DNA of 64,000 nucleotides from Dechloromonas sp. (GCA_016790815.1 JAEUOG010000010.1:1-64000), one strand, 5' to 3'. Shown: positions 20,170 through 30,194, numbered from the stretch's first letter. Made by a program: numbers and translations. Notes: a model not told the origin generated them from the letters alone.

Positions 20170-21957
20170 ATGAAGATTTCAGTCGGCCTTTACGGCACCA
20201 ACGCACATCAGATTGCGCTGGCGATGATTCAGGGATTCAACAAGCATTACTCGCTGTTCCGCCAGACCAGCCGCGAGGCCAAGGCACGTTTCGAGCGGGG
20301 TGATTGGCTGGGCGTGCACAAGGCGGTGAAGGAACGCATCCGTTTCTATGACGACCGGGTCGATGAATGCGTCGAGCGCCTGCGCAATGACTTCGATGCG
20401 CAGAATATCGACGATACGACCTGGCAGCAGGTGAAGCTGCTCTACATCGGCATGCTACTCAACCACAAGCAGCCCGAACTGGCTGAAACCTTCTTCAACT
20501 CGGTGACGACCAAGATCCTGCACCGAAACTACTTCCACAACGACTTCATTTTTGTCCGCCCGACCATCTCGACCGAAAACATCGAGGGTGACGAGACTCA
20601 AACCTACCGTAGCTACTACGCCAAGGAAAACGGTCTGCGCGGCGCGATCCACGAGATCATCAGCGATTTTGGCTGGCACCTGCCCTTCGCTGATCTCAAC
20701 CGCGATGTCGGAGACATCTACGACGCCGTCTGCCGCCATCTCAATGGCATGCCCCGGCGCGAGGTCAATTTCCAGATTCAGGTACTCGGCTCCCCTTTCT
20801 ACCGCAACAAGGCAGCCTACATCATTGGCAAGGCAATCAACGGCGCGCACGAATACCCGTTTGCCATCCCGGTGCTGCATGACGAAAACGGTCAACTGGT
20901 CATCGACACCATCCTGCTCGATGCTTGGCGGATCGGACTGCTTTTTTCGCTATCACGGGCCTATTTCATGGTCGACATGGAAGTGCCGTCAGGCTACGTC
21001 CAGTTCCTGCGCTCCATCCTGCCCAACAAGCCACGCTCCGAGCTCTACATCATGCTTGGCCTCGGCAAGCAGGGCAAAACCATGTTCTTCCGCGACTTCA
21101 TCTATCACCTGCACCATTCGGAAGACCAGTTCATCATGGCGCCCGGCATCCGTGGTCTGGTCATGCTGGTGTTCACGCTGCCTTCCTACCCCTACGTCTT
21201 CAAGATCATCAAGGACGTTTTCGGGGCGTCGAAAAACATGGACCGGGCGACAGTCAAACGCAAATTCATGATGGTCAAGCAGGTCGACCGCGTCGGACGC
21301 ATGGCCGATACGCTGGAGTTCTCCAATGTGCTGTTCCCACTCAAGCGCTTCGACGACGAGGTATTGAAAGAACTGCAGACGCTGGCGCCCTCCTGCTTCG
21401 AAGTCGATGGCGACCAACTCATCATCAAGCACCTCTACATCGAGCGCCGGATGGAGCCGCTGAACATCCACCTAGACCGCATGGAGCGTTCGAACAACCA
21501 CGAAGGCCTGGAGCACGCCATTCAGGAGTACGGCAGCGCCATCCGCGAAATGGCCCAGGCCAACATCTTCCCGGGCGACATGCTGTGGAAGAATTTCGGC
21601 GTCACGCGCTTCGGTCGCGTCGTTTTCTACGACTACGATGAAATCGAATACATGACCGACTGCAACTTCCGCCGGATTCCGCCTGCCCCCGATTTCGAAA
21701 CCGAAATGTCGGGTGAGGTCTGGTATGCAGTCGCGAAGAACGATGTCTTCCCGGAAGAGTTCAGCACCTTCCTGCTCGCCTCACCAACGCTGCGAAAGAT
21801 CTTCAACAAACACCATTCAGATCTGTTATCCCCCAAATTTTGGCAGGATTCGCAACAAAAAATCCGGGAAGGGCACGTCGAAGACTTTTTCCCGTACCCG
21901 CAGGAACTCCGATTCTGTAATATGCGGCCCGCAGACAAGCTATGCGATCAATCATAA
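20170..21957 (+). CDS. aceK: Isocitrate dehydrogenase kinase/phosphatase
   Basis: 595 residues from the ATG at 20170. That start has GGGGAT about nine bases upstream and gives a better family length than the in-frame ATG at 20134. AceK reversibly phosphorylates dimeric isocitrate dehydrogenase, setting the split between TCA cycle and glyoxylate bypass. Family segments include IQGFNKHYSLFRQTSREAK (N-terminal regulatory domain), APGIRGLVMLVFTLPSYPYVFKIIKD (kinase nucleotide loop and Lys), and FPGDMLWKNFGVTRFGRVVFYDYDE (catalytic and metal residues). It is unusually placed: divergent from the monomeric icd and not in an aceBAK operon. Confidence 0.97.
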   Translation: MKISVGLYGTNAHQIALAMIQGFNKHYSLFRQTSREAKARFERGDWLGVHKAVKERIRFYDDRVDECVERLRNDFDAQNIDDTTWQQVKLLYIGMLLNHKQPELAETFFNSVTTKILHRNYFHNDFIFVRPTISTENIEGDETQTYRSYYAKENGLRGAIHEIISDFGWHLPFADLNRDVGDIYDAVCRHLNGMPRREVNFQIQVLGSPFYRNKAAYIIGKAINGAHEYPFAIPVLHDENGQLVIDTILLDAWRIGLLFSLSRAYFMVDMEVPSGYVQFLRSILPNKPRSELYIMLGLGKQGKTMFFRDFIYHLHHSEDQFIMAPGIRGLVMLVFTLPSYPYVFKIIKDVFGASKNMDRATVKRKFMMVKQVDRVGRMADTLEFSNVLFPLKRFDDEVLKELQTLAPSCFEVDGDQLIIKHLYIERRMEPLNIHLDRMERSNNHEGLEHAIQEYGSAIREMAQANIFPGDMLWKNFGVTRFGRVVFYDYDEIEYMTDCNFRRIPPAPDFETEMSGEVWYAVAKNDVFPEEFSTFLLASPTLRKIFNKHHSDLLSPKFWQDSQQKIREGHVEDFFPYPQELRFCNMRPADKLCDQS

Positions 21958-21969
21958 AACACTAAAATA

Positions 21970-21984
21970 CAGGGCTAAGCCCTG
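21970..21984. repeat. Short palindrome between aceK and pntAA
   Basis: CAGGGCT-A-AGCCCTG is a perfect 7-bp inverted repeat with a single central base. No T-run follows on either strand, so it is more likely an operator or mRNA stem than a terminator. Confidence 0.35.
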
Positions 21985-22007
21985 AGCCCCAATTTGGAGA
22001 AATCAGC

Positions 22008-23135
22008 ATGCCGTTAACCATAGCGGTAGTGAGGGAGCGCGCCACCGGCGAAAGCCGTGTCGCCCTTGTTCCCGAGACTGCCAAAAAATTCGCTGCGCTC
22101 GGCGCCGTCATGCGCATGGAGCAAAGCGCCGGCACTGACAGCCATTTTCTCGATTCAGATTATCCCGGCGTCAGCCTGGTTGACGGCATTGCCGAAGCCT
22201 ATGGCCCTTCGCAGTTGATCTTGCGCGTGACGCCGCCGTCGCCTGAAGAGATTGCCGCCCTGCCCGAAGGCTCAGTCCTAATCGGCCTGCTCAAGCCCTT
22301 CGAAGACAAAGCACGTCTTGCCGCGCTGAACGCGAAGAAGATCACTGCCTTCGCCCTCGAACTGCTACCGCGCATCTCGCGCGCCCAAAGCATGGACGCC
22401 CTGTCCAGCCAGGGTGCCTGTGCCGGTTATCAGTGCGGCCTCATTGCTGCGGCCCGCTGCACCAAGTTTTTCCCGATGCTGACCACCGCCGCCGGCACCA
22501 TCCGTCCGGCGCGCGTACTCGTCATTGGCGCTGGTGTTGCCGGCCTGCAAGCCATCGCCACCTGCAAGCGCCTCGGCGCCATGGTCGAAGCCTATGACGT
22601 GCGCTCAGCTGCTCGTGAGCAGATCGAATCGCTCGGCGCCAAGTTTGTCGACACCGGCGTGCACGCCGACGGCACCGGCGGCTACGCCCGCGACCTCACC
22701 GACGAAGAAAAAGCCCAGCAGACCGAGAAACTGGCCAAGGCCGTTGCCCTGTCGGATGTCGTCATCACCACGGCCGCCATCCCCGGCAAGAAGGCGCCTG
22801 TCATCATCACCACCGACATGATCGGCCGCATGAAATACGGTGCCATCATTGTCGACATGGCCGCCGAGTCCGGCGGCAACTGCGCCCTGACCCAGCCCGG
22901 CGAGCACGTCGTCGCCAACGATGTGAACATCCACGGCCCCCTGAATCTGCCTTCCCGCATGCCAACCCACGCTTCCGAGCTCTACGCCAAGAACCTCTAC
23001 AACTTCCTGTCGCCGTGGATCAAGGACGGCGAACTCGCTTTCGACTGGAGCGACGATGTCGTCGCCGGCACCCTGCTGTGCAAGGACGGCACCACCGTTC
23101 ATGCCACGGTAAAGCAAGTTATGGGAGAAGCATGA
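22008..23135 (+). CDS. pntAA: NAD(P) transhydrogenase subunit alpha, part 1
   Basis: 375 residues. This is the soluble NAD(H)-binding domain I of the proton-translocating transhydrogenase, which drives hydride transfer from NADH to NADP with the proton motive force. Visible are MPLTIAVVRERATGESRVAL, the RQD-like region, the nucleotide fold VLVIGAGVAGLQAIATCKRLGA (in parts) and the mobile loop area around GGYARDLTDEEK. It is encoded separately from the membrane part, as in Rhodospirillum. A GGAGA ribosome site precedes the ATG. It overlaps pntAB by four bases. Confidence 0.96.
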   Translation: MPLTIAVVRERATGESRVALVPETAKKFAALGAVMRMEQSAGTDSHFLDSDYPGVSLVDGIAEAYGPSQLILRVTPPSPEEIAALPEGSVLIGLLKPFEDKARLAALNAKKITAFALELLPRISRAQSMDALSSQGACAGYQCGLIAAARCTKFFPMLTTAAGTIRPARVLVIGAGVAGLQAIATCKRLGAMVEAYDVRSAAREQIESLGAKFVDTGVHADGTGGYARDLTDEEKAQQTEKLAKAVALSDVVITTAAIPGKKAPVIITTDMIGRMKYGAIIVDMAAESGGNCALTQPGEHVVANDVNIHGPLNLPSRMPTHASELYAKNLYNFLSPWIKDGELAFDWSDDVVAGTLLCKDGTTVHATVKQVMGEA

Positions 23136-23416
23136 TGGACGGCCTGCTCGCGCTCTATATATTCATGCTCGCCGCCTTCACCGGCTACGAGATCATTGCC
23201 AAGGTGCCGGTCATCCTGCACACGCCGCTGATGTCCGGCTCCAACTTCATCCATGGCGTTGTCGTCGTCGGTGCCATGCTCATGCTCGGCACGGCTGACA
23301 CCCCTGTTCAGCAGGCTATCGGCTTCTTCGCCGTGGCCCTCGGTGCGGCCAATGCCGCCGGCGGTTACGTTGTGACCGAACGCATGCTCGCCATGTTCAA
23401 GAAGAAGGAGGGCTGA
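23132..23416 (+). CDS. pntAB: NAD(P) transhydrogenase subunit alpha, part 2
   Basis: 94 residues with three predicted helices, forming part of membrane domain II with PntB. It reads MMDGLLALYIFMLAAFTGYE, then KVPVILHTPLMSGSNFIHGVV, the conserved proton-channel block. Two adjacent ATGs (23132, 23135) are possible; the first overlaps the pntAA stop (ATGA). The pntB ATG begins two bases after the stop. The three-gene arrangement is typical of many proteobacteria. Confidence 0.95.
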   Translation: MMDGLLALYIFMLAAFTGYEIIAKVPVILHTPLMSGSNFIHGVVVVGAMLMLGTADTPVQQAIGFFAVALGAANAAGGYVVTERMLAMFKKKEG

Positions 23417-23418
23417 AC

Positions 23419-24789
23419 ATGACGATTCCCCATTATGTCCAAGGCGCCTGGTTTGTCGGCGCCCTGCTCTTCATCTTCGGCCTCAAGGGCATGAGCTCAC
23501 CAGCCAGTGCGCGCAAGGGCATCATCATCGCCGGCTACGGCATGCTCGTCGCCATTGCCGCCACCTTCCTCATTCCCGGCCTGCAGAACCTCGGGCTGAT
23601 GGCCCTGGCTCTGGCGATTGGCGGCTCCGCCGCCTGGATTTCCGGCCAGAAGGTCAAGATGACCGACATGCCGCAGATGGTCGCCATCTACAACGGCATG
23701 GGCGGCGGTGCCGCTGCTGCGATTGCTGCCATCGAGTTCGCCAAAGGTGACACCCACAGTCTGGCGACGACGGTGCTCGCCGTCATCGGTGCGCTGATCG
23801 GTGCGATCTCCTTCACCGGCTCCTGCGTCGCCTGGGCCAAACTGCAGGGTGTGCTGAAAAAGGCGCATCGCCTGCCGGCGCAGAATGCGGTCAACGTGGT
23901 TCTGGCACTGATTGCCATCGGTCTTGGTGGCGCCATGGTCTTCATGGCCCCAGCCCAGCCGGAACTGGTCCTCGCCTTCTTCGCCGTCTCGCTGGTTCTC
24001 GGCATCATCGTCACCCTGCCCATCGGCGGCGCCGACATGCCCGTGGTGATCTCGCTGTTCAACGCCTTCACCGGCCTGGCCGTCGGCTTCGAAGGCTACG
24101 TCCTGGGCAACCCCTCGCTGATCATCGCCGGTATTGTGGTCGGCGCGGCCGGTACGCTGCTCACCCAGCTCATGGCCAAGGCGATGAACCGGCCGATCTC
24201 CAACATCCTGTTCACACCGATGGTGGCGAGCGGCCCAGGTGAGGCGATCAAGGGCAGCATGAAGGAGCTCTCCGCACTCGATGCGGCAGCCATGATGCGC
24301 TACGCATCCAAGGTCATCATCGTGCCGGGCTACGGCATGGCGGTGGCGCATGCCCAGCACAAGGTGTGGGAGATGACGTCCATCCTGGAAGAAGCCGGGG
24401 TAGAGGTGAAGTTCGCCATCCACCCGGTGGCGGGCCGTATGCCGGGCCACATGAATGTTCTGCTGGCCGAAGCCGGTGTGCCCTACGACAAGATCTTCGA
24501 CCTCGAAGAAATCAACGGCGAGTTCGGCCAGGCTGACGTCGCGCTGATCATCGGGGCGAATGACGTAGTCAATCCGAGTGCGCGCACCGACAAGACCAGC
24601 CCGATCTACGGCATGCCCATCCTTGATGCCGACAAGGCGCAGAACGTCATCGTGATCAAGCGCGGCAAAGGCACGGGTTACTCCGGTGTCGAAAACGCCC
24701 TGTTCTACACCGACAACTGCCGCATGTTGTATGGCGATGCGCAGCCCATGGCCGGCGAGATCATTCAGCACCTGAAGACAATGGGCTAA
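23419..24789 (+). CDS. pntB: NAD(P) transhydrogenase subunit beta
   Basis: 456 residues. About nine N-terminal membrane helices (to about 265) form the proton path with PntAB; the C-terminal NADP(H)-binding domain III has VIIVPGYGMAVAHAQHKVWEM, HPVAGRMPGHMNVLLAEA, GANDVVNPSARTDKTSPIYGMPIL and KRGKGTGYSG. It completes the pntAA-AB-B operon. Its position beside two NADP-dependent isocitrate dehydrogenases groups NADPH-producing functions. Confidence 0.97.
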   Translation: MTIPHYVQGAWFVGALLFIFGLKGMSSPASARKGIIIAGYGMLVAIAATFLIPGLQNLGLMALALAIGGSAAWISGQKVKMTDMPQMVAIYNGMGGGAAAAIAAIEFAKGDTHSLATTVLAVIGALIGAISFTGSCVAWAKLQGVLKKAHRLPAQNAVNVVLALIAIGLGGAMVFMAPAQPELVLAFFAVSLVLGIIVTLPIGGADMPVVISLFNAFTGLAVGFEGYVLGNPSLIIAGIVVGAAGTLLTQLMAKAMNRPISNILFTPMVASGPGEAIKGSMKELSALDAAAMMRYASKVIIVPGYGMAVAHAQHKVWEMTSILEEAGVEVKFAIHPVAGRMPGHMNVLLAEAGVPYDKIFDLEEINGEFGQADVALIIGANDVVNPSARTDKTSPIYGMPILDADKAQNVIVIKRGKGTGYSGVENALFYTDNCRMLYGDAQPMAGEIIQHLKTMG

Positions 24790-24850
24790 ACCGCCACAGA
24801 CGCCAGCGGTCCCTTATAATGTGCGGCTATATATTCCCCGGAAGCAGTGA

Positions 24851-26080
24851 ATGAAGCGCATTGACGACCTGCTGATCTGGCTCGCATTGGTAGCCACCCT
24901 CGGACTCTGGCTCTGGTCACTGGCTGTCGGCCCGGTGTCACCGCACCTCCTTTTGCTTCTCGGCGCTTTGCTGGTCGTCGCAACCGTTCTTTCCCATGGC
25001 GAGAGGCGGCGCTGGAAGAATCGTCAGCAGTCCTACGTTACCGAGCTTAAGGACGTGATGTCCGAGTATCAGGTGCTCTCCGATGAAGCGATGGCCCACG
25101 CCGAGCTCCAGTTCAGCTCGCTCGAGAACGATATGCGGGACGCACAGGAGATCATCCGTGCATCCGTAAACAAGCTTTCCGGCAGCCTGACCGGTCTTGA
25201 ATCACAGTCCTCCGACCAGCGCCAGATACTGCGTTCCCTGATAGACCAGATGCTGAACATGACCGGCGAAAACGCATCTGCCCAGGAACAGGTCAGCCTG
25301 CGACGCTTTTTCGACGAAACGAATGTGCTGATCGCCGAATTTGTGAGCAAGATGACCCAGATTCAGTCGACCAGCCAAGGCATTGCCGCCAGCTTTGATG
25401 AAATGCAGGAGAAGGTTGCACGGATCAACCGTTCCCTGAACGACATCGCGGGAATCACCAAGCAGACCGACCTGCTGGCGCTCAACGCCGCCATCGAAGC
25501 GGCGCGTGCGGGCGAGGCCGGCCGCGGCTTTGCCGTGGTTGCCGACGAAGTTCGCAACCTGGCGGCCCGCACCGGTGAATTCAATGTCGATATCCGCAAG
25601 TCGCTGACCGACATCATGTCCTCCTTGCAGGATGTCGGCGCGCGCGTGGCCGATGCCACCAACATCGACATGAGCCTTGCTGACAAATCCCGCGCGACAT
25701 TGCAGGATCTGGGCACCGAATTGATGGCGCTGACCGACAAGGCACGCGACCACTCCAACCACATCACCGCCATTACCGAGCAGATGCATGAAATGACCGA
25801 AGAAGGCGTCATGGCGATGCAGTTCGAGGACATCGTCACCCAGATGATGTCGCGCATCAGCCAGCGCACGATGCATGTCGGCGAATACATGCATGCCTTC
25901 CTGGCCTTGCAGCACGACAACCAGGCCGATGGTCTGGAGCGTTTCCGCACCCGCAGCCAGAAATTGGTCCAACTGCTGGTCGAGTCTCACGTCAAGAACG
26001 ATACCTTGAAGATCAGCAACGCCAGTTCGTCCCCCGGCAGCGGTGGTGGCAGCAGCGACGGCGACATCGAGTTGTTCTGA
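24851..26080 (+). CDS. Chemoreceptor-like protein lacking a periplasmic sensor
   Basis: 409 residues. Two close hydrophobic segments (about 8-27 and 31-47) form a membrane hairpin with almost no periplasmic loop. There is no Cache, PAS or HAMP domain; a cytoplasmic coiled coil leads directly into a methyl-accepting signalling tip ([21 protein letters not shown]). A C-terminal segment ([17 protein letters not shown]) resembles receptors that couple to chemotaxis-like pathways. It probably senses membrane or energy state, or an internal partner. GGAAG precedes the ATG. It is monocistronic by spacing. Confidence 0.88.
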   Translation: MKRIDDLLIWLALVATLGLWLWSLAVGPVSPHLLLLLGALLVVATVLSHGERRRWKNRQQSYVTELKDVMSEYQVLSDEAMAHAELQFSSLENDMRDAQEIIRASVNKLSGSLTGLESQSSDQRQILRSLIDQMLNMTGENASAQEQVSLRRFFDETNVLIAEFVSKMTQIQSTSQGIAASFDEMQEKVARINRSLNDIAGITKQTDLLALNAAIEAARAGEAGRGFAVVADEVRNLAARTGEFNVDIRKSLTDIMSSLQDVGARVADATNIDMSLADKSRATLQDLGTELMALTDKARDHSNHITAITEQMHEMTEEGVMAMQFEDIVTQMMSRISQRTMHVGEYMHAFLALQHDNQADGLERFRTRSQKLVQLLVESHVKNDTLKISNASSSPGSGGGSSDGDIELF

Positions 26081-26094
26081 CGGGATTCTCGCTT

Positions 26095-26107
26095 TGCTGC
26101 GGTCGAC
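26095..26107 (+). repeat. Copy of recurring CTGCGGTCGAC motif (intergenic)
   Basis: TGCTGCGGTCGAC, just before the YeeE gene. One of nine exact copies of the 11-mer in the window. Confidence 0.6.
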
Positions 26108-26125
26108 TCGGGAAAAGGGACAAAA

Positions 26126-27196
26126 TTGGAACTGGCCAGCCTGACAGAAGCACTAGGTGAAAAAGCCGCCATCACGCTCACCGGCCTGACCATCGGCATC
26201 CTGTTCGGCTTTTTCGCTCAACGCTCGCGTTTCTGTCTCCGTTCTGCCGTTGTCGAATTCTGGAACCGCGATGGCTTTAGCAAACTCGCCGTGTGGCTTT
26301 TCGCCTTTTCCACCGCAGTCATCGCCACCCAGTTATTTATCACCCAGGGCTGGCTCGATGTTTCCCAAGCCCGCCAACTGGCCGCCAAAGGCAGCCTCTC
26401 CGGCGCCCTGATCGGCGGCATGCTGTTCGGCATCGGCATGATCCTGGCCCGCGGCTGCTCGTCGCGCATGCTCGTGCTGGCTGCCAATGGCAACCTGCGC
26501 GCCCTGCTCGCCGGACTGATCTTCGCCGTTGCCGCCCAAGCCTCGCTGAACGGCCTGCTTTCGCCGCTGCGCACCACGATCTCAAACTGGATGACCATCG
26601 ATGGTGGCGCCGCGCGCGACCTCCTTGCCTTCCTCCACCTCGGCAACGTTGGCGGCCTGCTCTTCGGTCTGGCCTGGCTCGCAGCCGCCATCCACTTTGC
26701 CCGCCGGGCCGCCATTACCCGGCGCGAATGGCTGGGTGGCAGCGGCGTCGGGCTCATGGTTGCGCTGGCCTGGCTGATGACCTACCAGATCGGCACGCAA
26801 TCCTTCGACATCATTCCGGTTCAGAGCCTGAGCTTCACCGGCCCGTCTGCCGACATGCTGATGCTGGTTCTCTCCCCGCCAGGGCAGCCATGGGATTTCA
26901 ACATCGGACTGGTGCCCGGCGTCGTCCTCGGTTCCTTCCTTGCAGCCCTGTGGGGTCGCGAATTGAAACTGGAAGGCTTCAAGGATGGCCACAGCATGCG
27001 ACGCTACATGGCCGGCGCCGTGCTCATGGGGTTTGGCGGCATGCTGGCTGGCGGCTGCGCCGTTGGTGCTGGCGTCTCAGGCGCGGCCATTTTTGCGTTG
27101 ACGGCGTGGATTTCGCTGATCGGGATGTGGGCCGGCGCAGGCCTTGCCGACGCTCTGATCGACCGACCGGAACGTCGCCTGGCGCTCCAGCACTGA
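26126..27196 (+). CDS. YeeE/YedE (TsuA)-family sulfur-compound transporter
   Basis: 356 residues, about ten helices, inner membrane. The three conserved cysteine motifs of the thiosulfate transporter family are present: QRSRFCLRSAV near the N-terminus, FGIGMILARGCSSRM mid-protein and MGFGGMLAGGCAVGAG near the C-terminus. The cysteines relay thiosulfate in the characterised TsuA. The start is TTG (26126), five bases after AAGGGA; no good ATG lies near. It lies 4-11 kb from the sox island, fitting thiosulfate or related sulfur uptake, though the substrate is inferred. Confidence 0.85.
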   Translation: MELASLTEALGEKAAITLTGLTIGILFGFFAQRSRFCLRSAVVEFWNRDGFSKLAVWLFAFSTAVIATQLFITQGWLDVSQARQLAAKGSLSGALIGGMLFGIGMILARGCSSRMLVLAANGNLRALLAGLIFAVAAQASLNGLLSPLRTTISNWMTIDGGAARDLLAFLHLGNVGGLLFGLAWLAAAIHFARRAAITRREWLGGSGVGLMVALAWLMTYQIGTQSFDIIPVQSLSFTGPSADMLMLVLSPPGQPWDFNIGLVPGVVLGSFLAALWGRELKLEGFKDGHSMRRYMAGAVLMGFGGMLAGGCAVGAGVSGAAIFALTAWISLIGMWAGAGLADALIDRPERRLALQH

Positions 27197-27256
27197 AAAA
27201 TCAGGCATTTGCCGGCTACCGCTGGCCACAACACTCATAGACCAGAACACCGTACC

Positions 27257-27289
27257 CGGAAGGCCAACTACAAAGGCAACGGCCTTCCG
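27257..27289. repeat. Inverted repeat between convergent genes
   Basis: CGGAAGGCC and GGCCTTCCG form a 9-bp stem with a 15-base loop between the YeeE gene and the convergent hybrid kinase. No clear T-run follows; weak bidirectional terminator at best. Confidence 0.4.
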
Positions 27290-27299
27290 ACAATAACCT

Positions 27300-30194
27300 T
27301 CAGCGCGGCTTTTCGAGCATGGCGAGCAGCTGCTCGAACAGGCGTTCGGGTTCGAAGGGTTTGGCGATGAAATCATCCATACCGGCGGCCAGACAGCGGT
27401 TGCGGTCATCGACAAAGGCGTTGGCCGTCATCGCCAGAATGGGCATCTGTCCCCGCTCAGGCAACAGGCGGATGGCACGAGTAGCTTCAAGGCCATCGAG
27501 GCGGGGCATTTGCATATCCATGAGGACCAGGTCGTAGTGCGTCCCGGCGACGGCCGCGACTGCGGCATCTCCATCTTCGACGGCATCGACAACCAGGCCG
27601 AGGTCCGACAACAGATCGACGGCTATTTCGCGGTTGATGGGCTCGTCATCGACAACAAGAAAACGCTTGCCACGATGCGCCAGCCACGGATCGCTGCCTT
27701 GCTGAGTCTGCTGCCCGCTAGCCGGCAGCGGTGAAGGCCCTGAGTAGCGGGTCAAGCGCACCGTCATCCAGAAACAGCTGCCAACGCCCGGAGTGCTGCT
27801 GACGCCGCAGGCGCCTCCCATCATTTCGGCCAACTTGCGGGTAATCGCGAGACCCAGACCGGTGCCGCCGTACTGGCGGGTAGTCGAGTTGTCGGCCTGC
27901 TCGAAGGCATTGAAGAGTCGCTCCTGTGCGGCCAACTCGATACCGATACCGGTGTCTTCGACCTCGAAGCGGAGGAGCACCGATTCGTCGTTTGCCTCCA
28001 CAAGCTCGGCGCGCAGGTCGATCCGGCCATGATCGGTGAACTTGACGGCATTCGAGGCAAAATTGAGCAGCGACTGCTGCAGACGCGTAGCATCGCCGGA
28101 CAATTCCATCTCGGGCACACGGTTGTCTACAAACAACTGCAGCCCCTTGGCGTGCACACGGTCGCGCAGCATGGAAACGACATTCCCGATCAGAGCAGTA
28201 ACCCGTAGCCTTCCTGCAACCAGGTCGAGCCTGCCGGCCTCGATCTTGGACAAATCCAGCACTGCATTGATCACTTCCAGCAAATGCTCGCCAGCGGCCT
28301 GCAGTTTATCCACCCGCTCCTCCTGCGCCGGCGACAGCCCGCTTCGACGAAGCAAATGGGCCATCCCGTTGATTGCATTGAGCGGTGTGCGAATTTCATG
28401 CGACATGTTGGCGAGGAAGGCACTCTTGGCAACACTGGCGGCCTCGGCGGCATCAGCCGCCTCAGCCAGCTGCCGGGTGCGCTGGGCCACCAAGTCTTCC
28501 AGATGCTCCCGATGCTGCTGCAACTCGGCTTCGTTACGACGGCGCTCGGTGATGTCCGTGATCACCGAGAGCAGGTTGCGCAGGCTGCCGTCCTCATTGC
28601 GGATATAGTCCCAGTCAATCTGCAACTCGACGATCTCTCCATCGGCCCGGCGGTTGCTCGCAAAATAGGTTTCGGGCACCGGTTGCTCGGCGGCGATGAA
28701 CGAGAGGTAATCGCGCAGGTGTTGTGCCTGTGCGGAATCGGCCATGAACGCCCAAATCGGGCTACCGATCAAGGCGGACAAAGGCCGCTGGTGCAGGCGG
28801 GCGAAGGCGGGATTGGCAAAAGTGATGTACCCCTCCGGATCGCTCTCCTGAACGCCATAAGGCAACAGTTCAACGAGCGTCCGGTAGCGTGCTTCGCTCT
28901 CGGTGACCCTGGCCTGTGCTCGCATGACGTCGGTGATGTCCTGAGCGAGCACCAGTATCCGGTTGTTGCCTTCGGCATCCTTGAAGGGCCGTTTGATCGA
29001 CCGGAAATGGCGGATTTCCCCGGTGACCGCGTCGCGGCTGTCTTCATGGACAATTTCGGTCTTGCCGGCAGCCATGATCGCCAGCACGTTCTGGCGGAAA
29101 AACTCGGCCATTTCCGGCGGTACACCAAAGTCCCCATCGCTGCGCCCGATCATGGCCTCGGGTGTCGTGTTATACAAACGGGCGACCGCCAGATTGCAAA
29201 TCAGGAAATTGCCTGAGGCATCCTTGAGCACCAGAGGATCGGGCATTTCGTCGATGAGCGTACGCAGGAGGCCTTCGTTCTCCTTCAACTCGGTCGCAGC
29301 CTGCTGGCGTTGGCGATCAAGTTCGCTCAGGCGACGCTGGGTCCGGCCCAAGGCACCGAGCACGCCATGCTCCACATCTGCGGTCGACACTGAATTTTCG
29401 GCAAAATCGCCCTCGCTCAACCGCTGAATACGGCGATGAACCTCTTCCAGCGGACCGCCGAGCGTAGCTTGCAAGCCACGATAGACCCGCAACAAGGAAA
29501 GCAGCATGAACAACCCAGCCAGCAGCAAAATGACACGCAGTATCGTTGCCTTGTGCGCTGCATCATCGACCGCCCGGCTGGTGCGCGTCGCCATCTGCTG
29601 GTACACATCCGCCAGCGGCCGCATGATGCCGGCTTTGGCCTGATGATAGTCCGCGCTATGCAACATCGCCGCAGCCTGGGCGCGCGCCTCGGGTTCGCCG
29701 CGATCCATGAGATCCATGGCCTTTTTTTCCAGCTCGGCCAGCGCATCGGAGCGCGCCATGGCTTCCTCAAGCAGAGCAAACTCCGTTACCGGAAACCCGG
29801 CTTCCTCGATCCTCTCCTGCAAGGCCTTCGCCGGACCGAATGGGCGGGGCCGCTGATCATCAGCCGACACCAGATCCCAGTAGATGTTCTGGTAATCGAC
29901 CGGACGCGGCCGCTTTCCGTCACGGATCTCGACAATTTCCTGATATCGACTTCGATAGAGCGGATCGCCTGTGGTAACAAAGGTCCGCACCATCCGGGTC
30001 ATGTCATCGGACGAGTGCCGGAGTTCGTCGGCAAGCAGGAAAGAGGTCAGGCGCGCCTCGTTCGCCCGATCAATTTCTTTTTCCGCAACGACATACAGGA
30101 CGAACACCCCTACGAGCATAGCGAATGCGAGCAGGCTCAACCCCAAGGCGCGGCGAAACGCCCCCGCCGGATCGGAATAGACCGCTTCGCCCAC
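27300..30194 (-). CDS. Hybrid sensor histidine kinase / response regulator
   Basis: 964 residues. Helix 1 (about 17-37), a helical periplasmic domain (about 38-215), helix 2 (about 217-237), a HAMP-like linker, PAS 1 (about 310-430), PAS 2 (about 440-555) and a coiled coil lead to HisKA with His599 in MSHEIRTPLNAI. HATPase motifs are DTGIGI and YGGTGLGLAIT. The C-terminal receiver has FLVVDDEPIN and phospho-acceptor Asp893 in LVLMDMQMPRLDG. There is no Hpt domain, so a separate phosphotransfer partner is expected. No response regulator is adjacent. It sits downstream of the sox operon but behind that operon's terminator, so it is likely independent. Confidence 0.93.
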   Translation of the reverse strand: MGEAVYSDPAGAFRRALGLSLLAFAMLVGVFVLYVVAEKEIDRANEARLTSFLLADELRHSSDDMTRMVRTFVTTGDPLYRSRYQEIVEIRDGKRPRPVDYQNIYWDLVSADDQRPRPFGPAKALQERIEEAGFPVTEFALLEEAMARSDALAELEKKAMDLMDRGEPEARAQAAAMLHSADYHQAKAGIMRPLADVYQQMATRTSRAVDDAAHKATILRVILLLAGLFMLLSLLRVYRGLQATLGGPLEEVHRRIQRLSEGDFAENSVSTADVEHGVLGALGRTQRRLSELDRQRQQAATELKENEGLLRTLIDEMPDPLVLKDASGNFLICNLAVARLYNTTPEAMIGRSDGDFGVPPEMAEFFRQNVLAIMAAGKTEIVHEDSRDAVTGEIRHFRSIKRPFKDAEGNNRILVLAQDITDVMRAQARVTESEARYRTLVELLPYGVQESDPEGYITFANPAFARLHQRPLSALIGSPIWAFMADSAQAQHLRDYLSFIAAEQPVPETYFASNRRADGEIVELQIDWDYIRNEDGSLRNLLSVITDITERRRNEAELQQHREHLEDLVAQRTRQLAEAADAAEAASVAKSAFLANMSHEIRTPLNAINGMAHLLRRSGLSPAQEERVDKLQAAGEHLLEVINAVLDLSKIEAGRLDLVAGRLRVTALIGNVVSMLRDRVHAKGLQLFVDNRVPEMELSGDATRLQQSLLNFASNAVKFTDHGRIDLRAELVEANDESVLLRFEVEDTGIGIELAAQERLFNAFEQADNSTTRQYGGTGLGLAITRKLAEMMGGACGVSSTPGVGSCFWMTVRLTRYSGPSPLPASGQQTQQGSDPWLAHRGKRFLVVDDEPINREIAVDLLSDLGLVVDAVEDGDAAVAAVAGTHYDLVLMDMQMPRLDGLEATRAIRLLPERGQMPILAMTANAFVDDRNRCLAAGMDDFIAKPFEPERLFEQLLAMLEKPR

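Noticed and set aside
23497..24771. 424-codon minus-strand open frame opposite pntB
   Set aside because: Its His/Gln/Gly-rich translation is the usual antisense shadow of a GC-rich gene; pntB is unmistakable.
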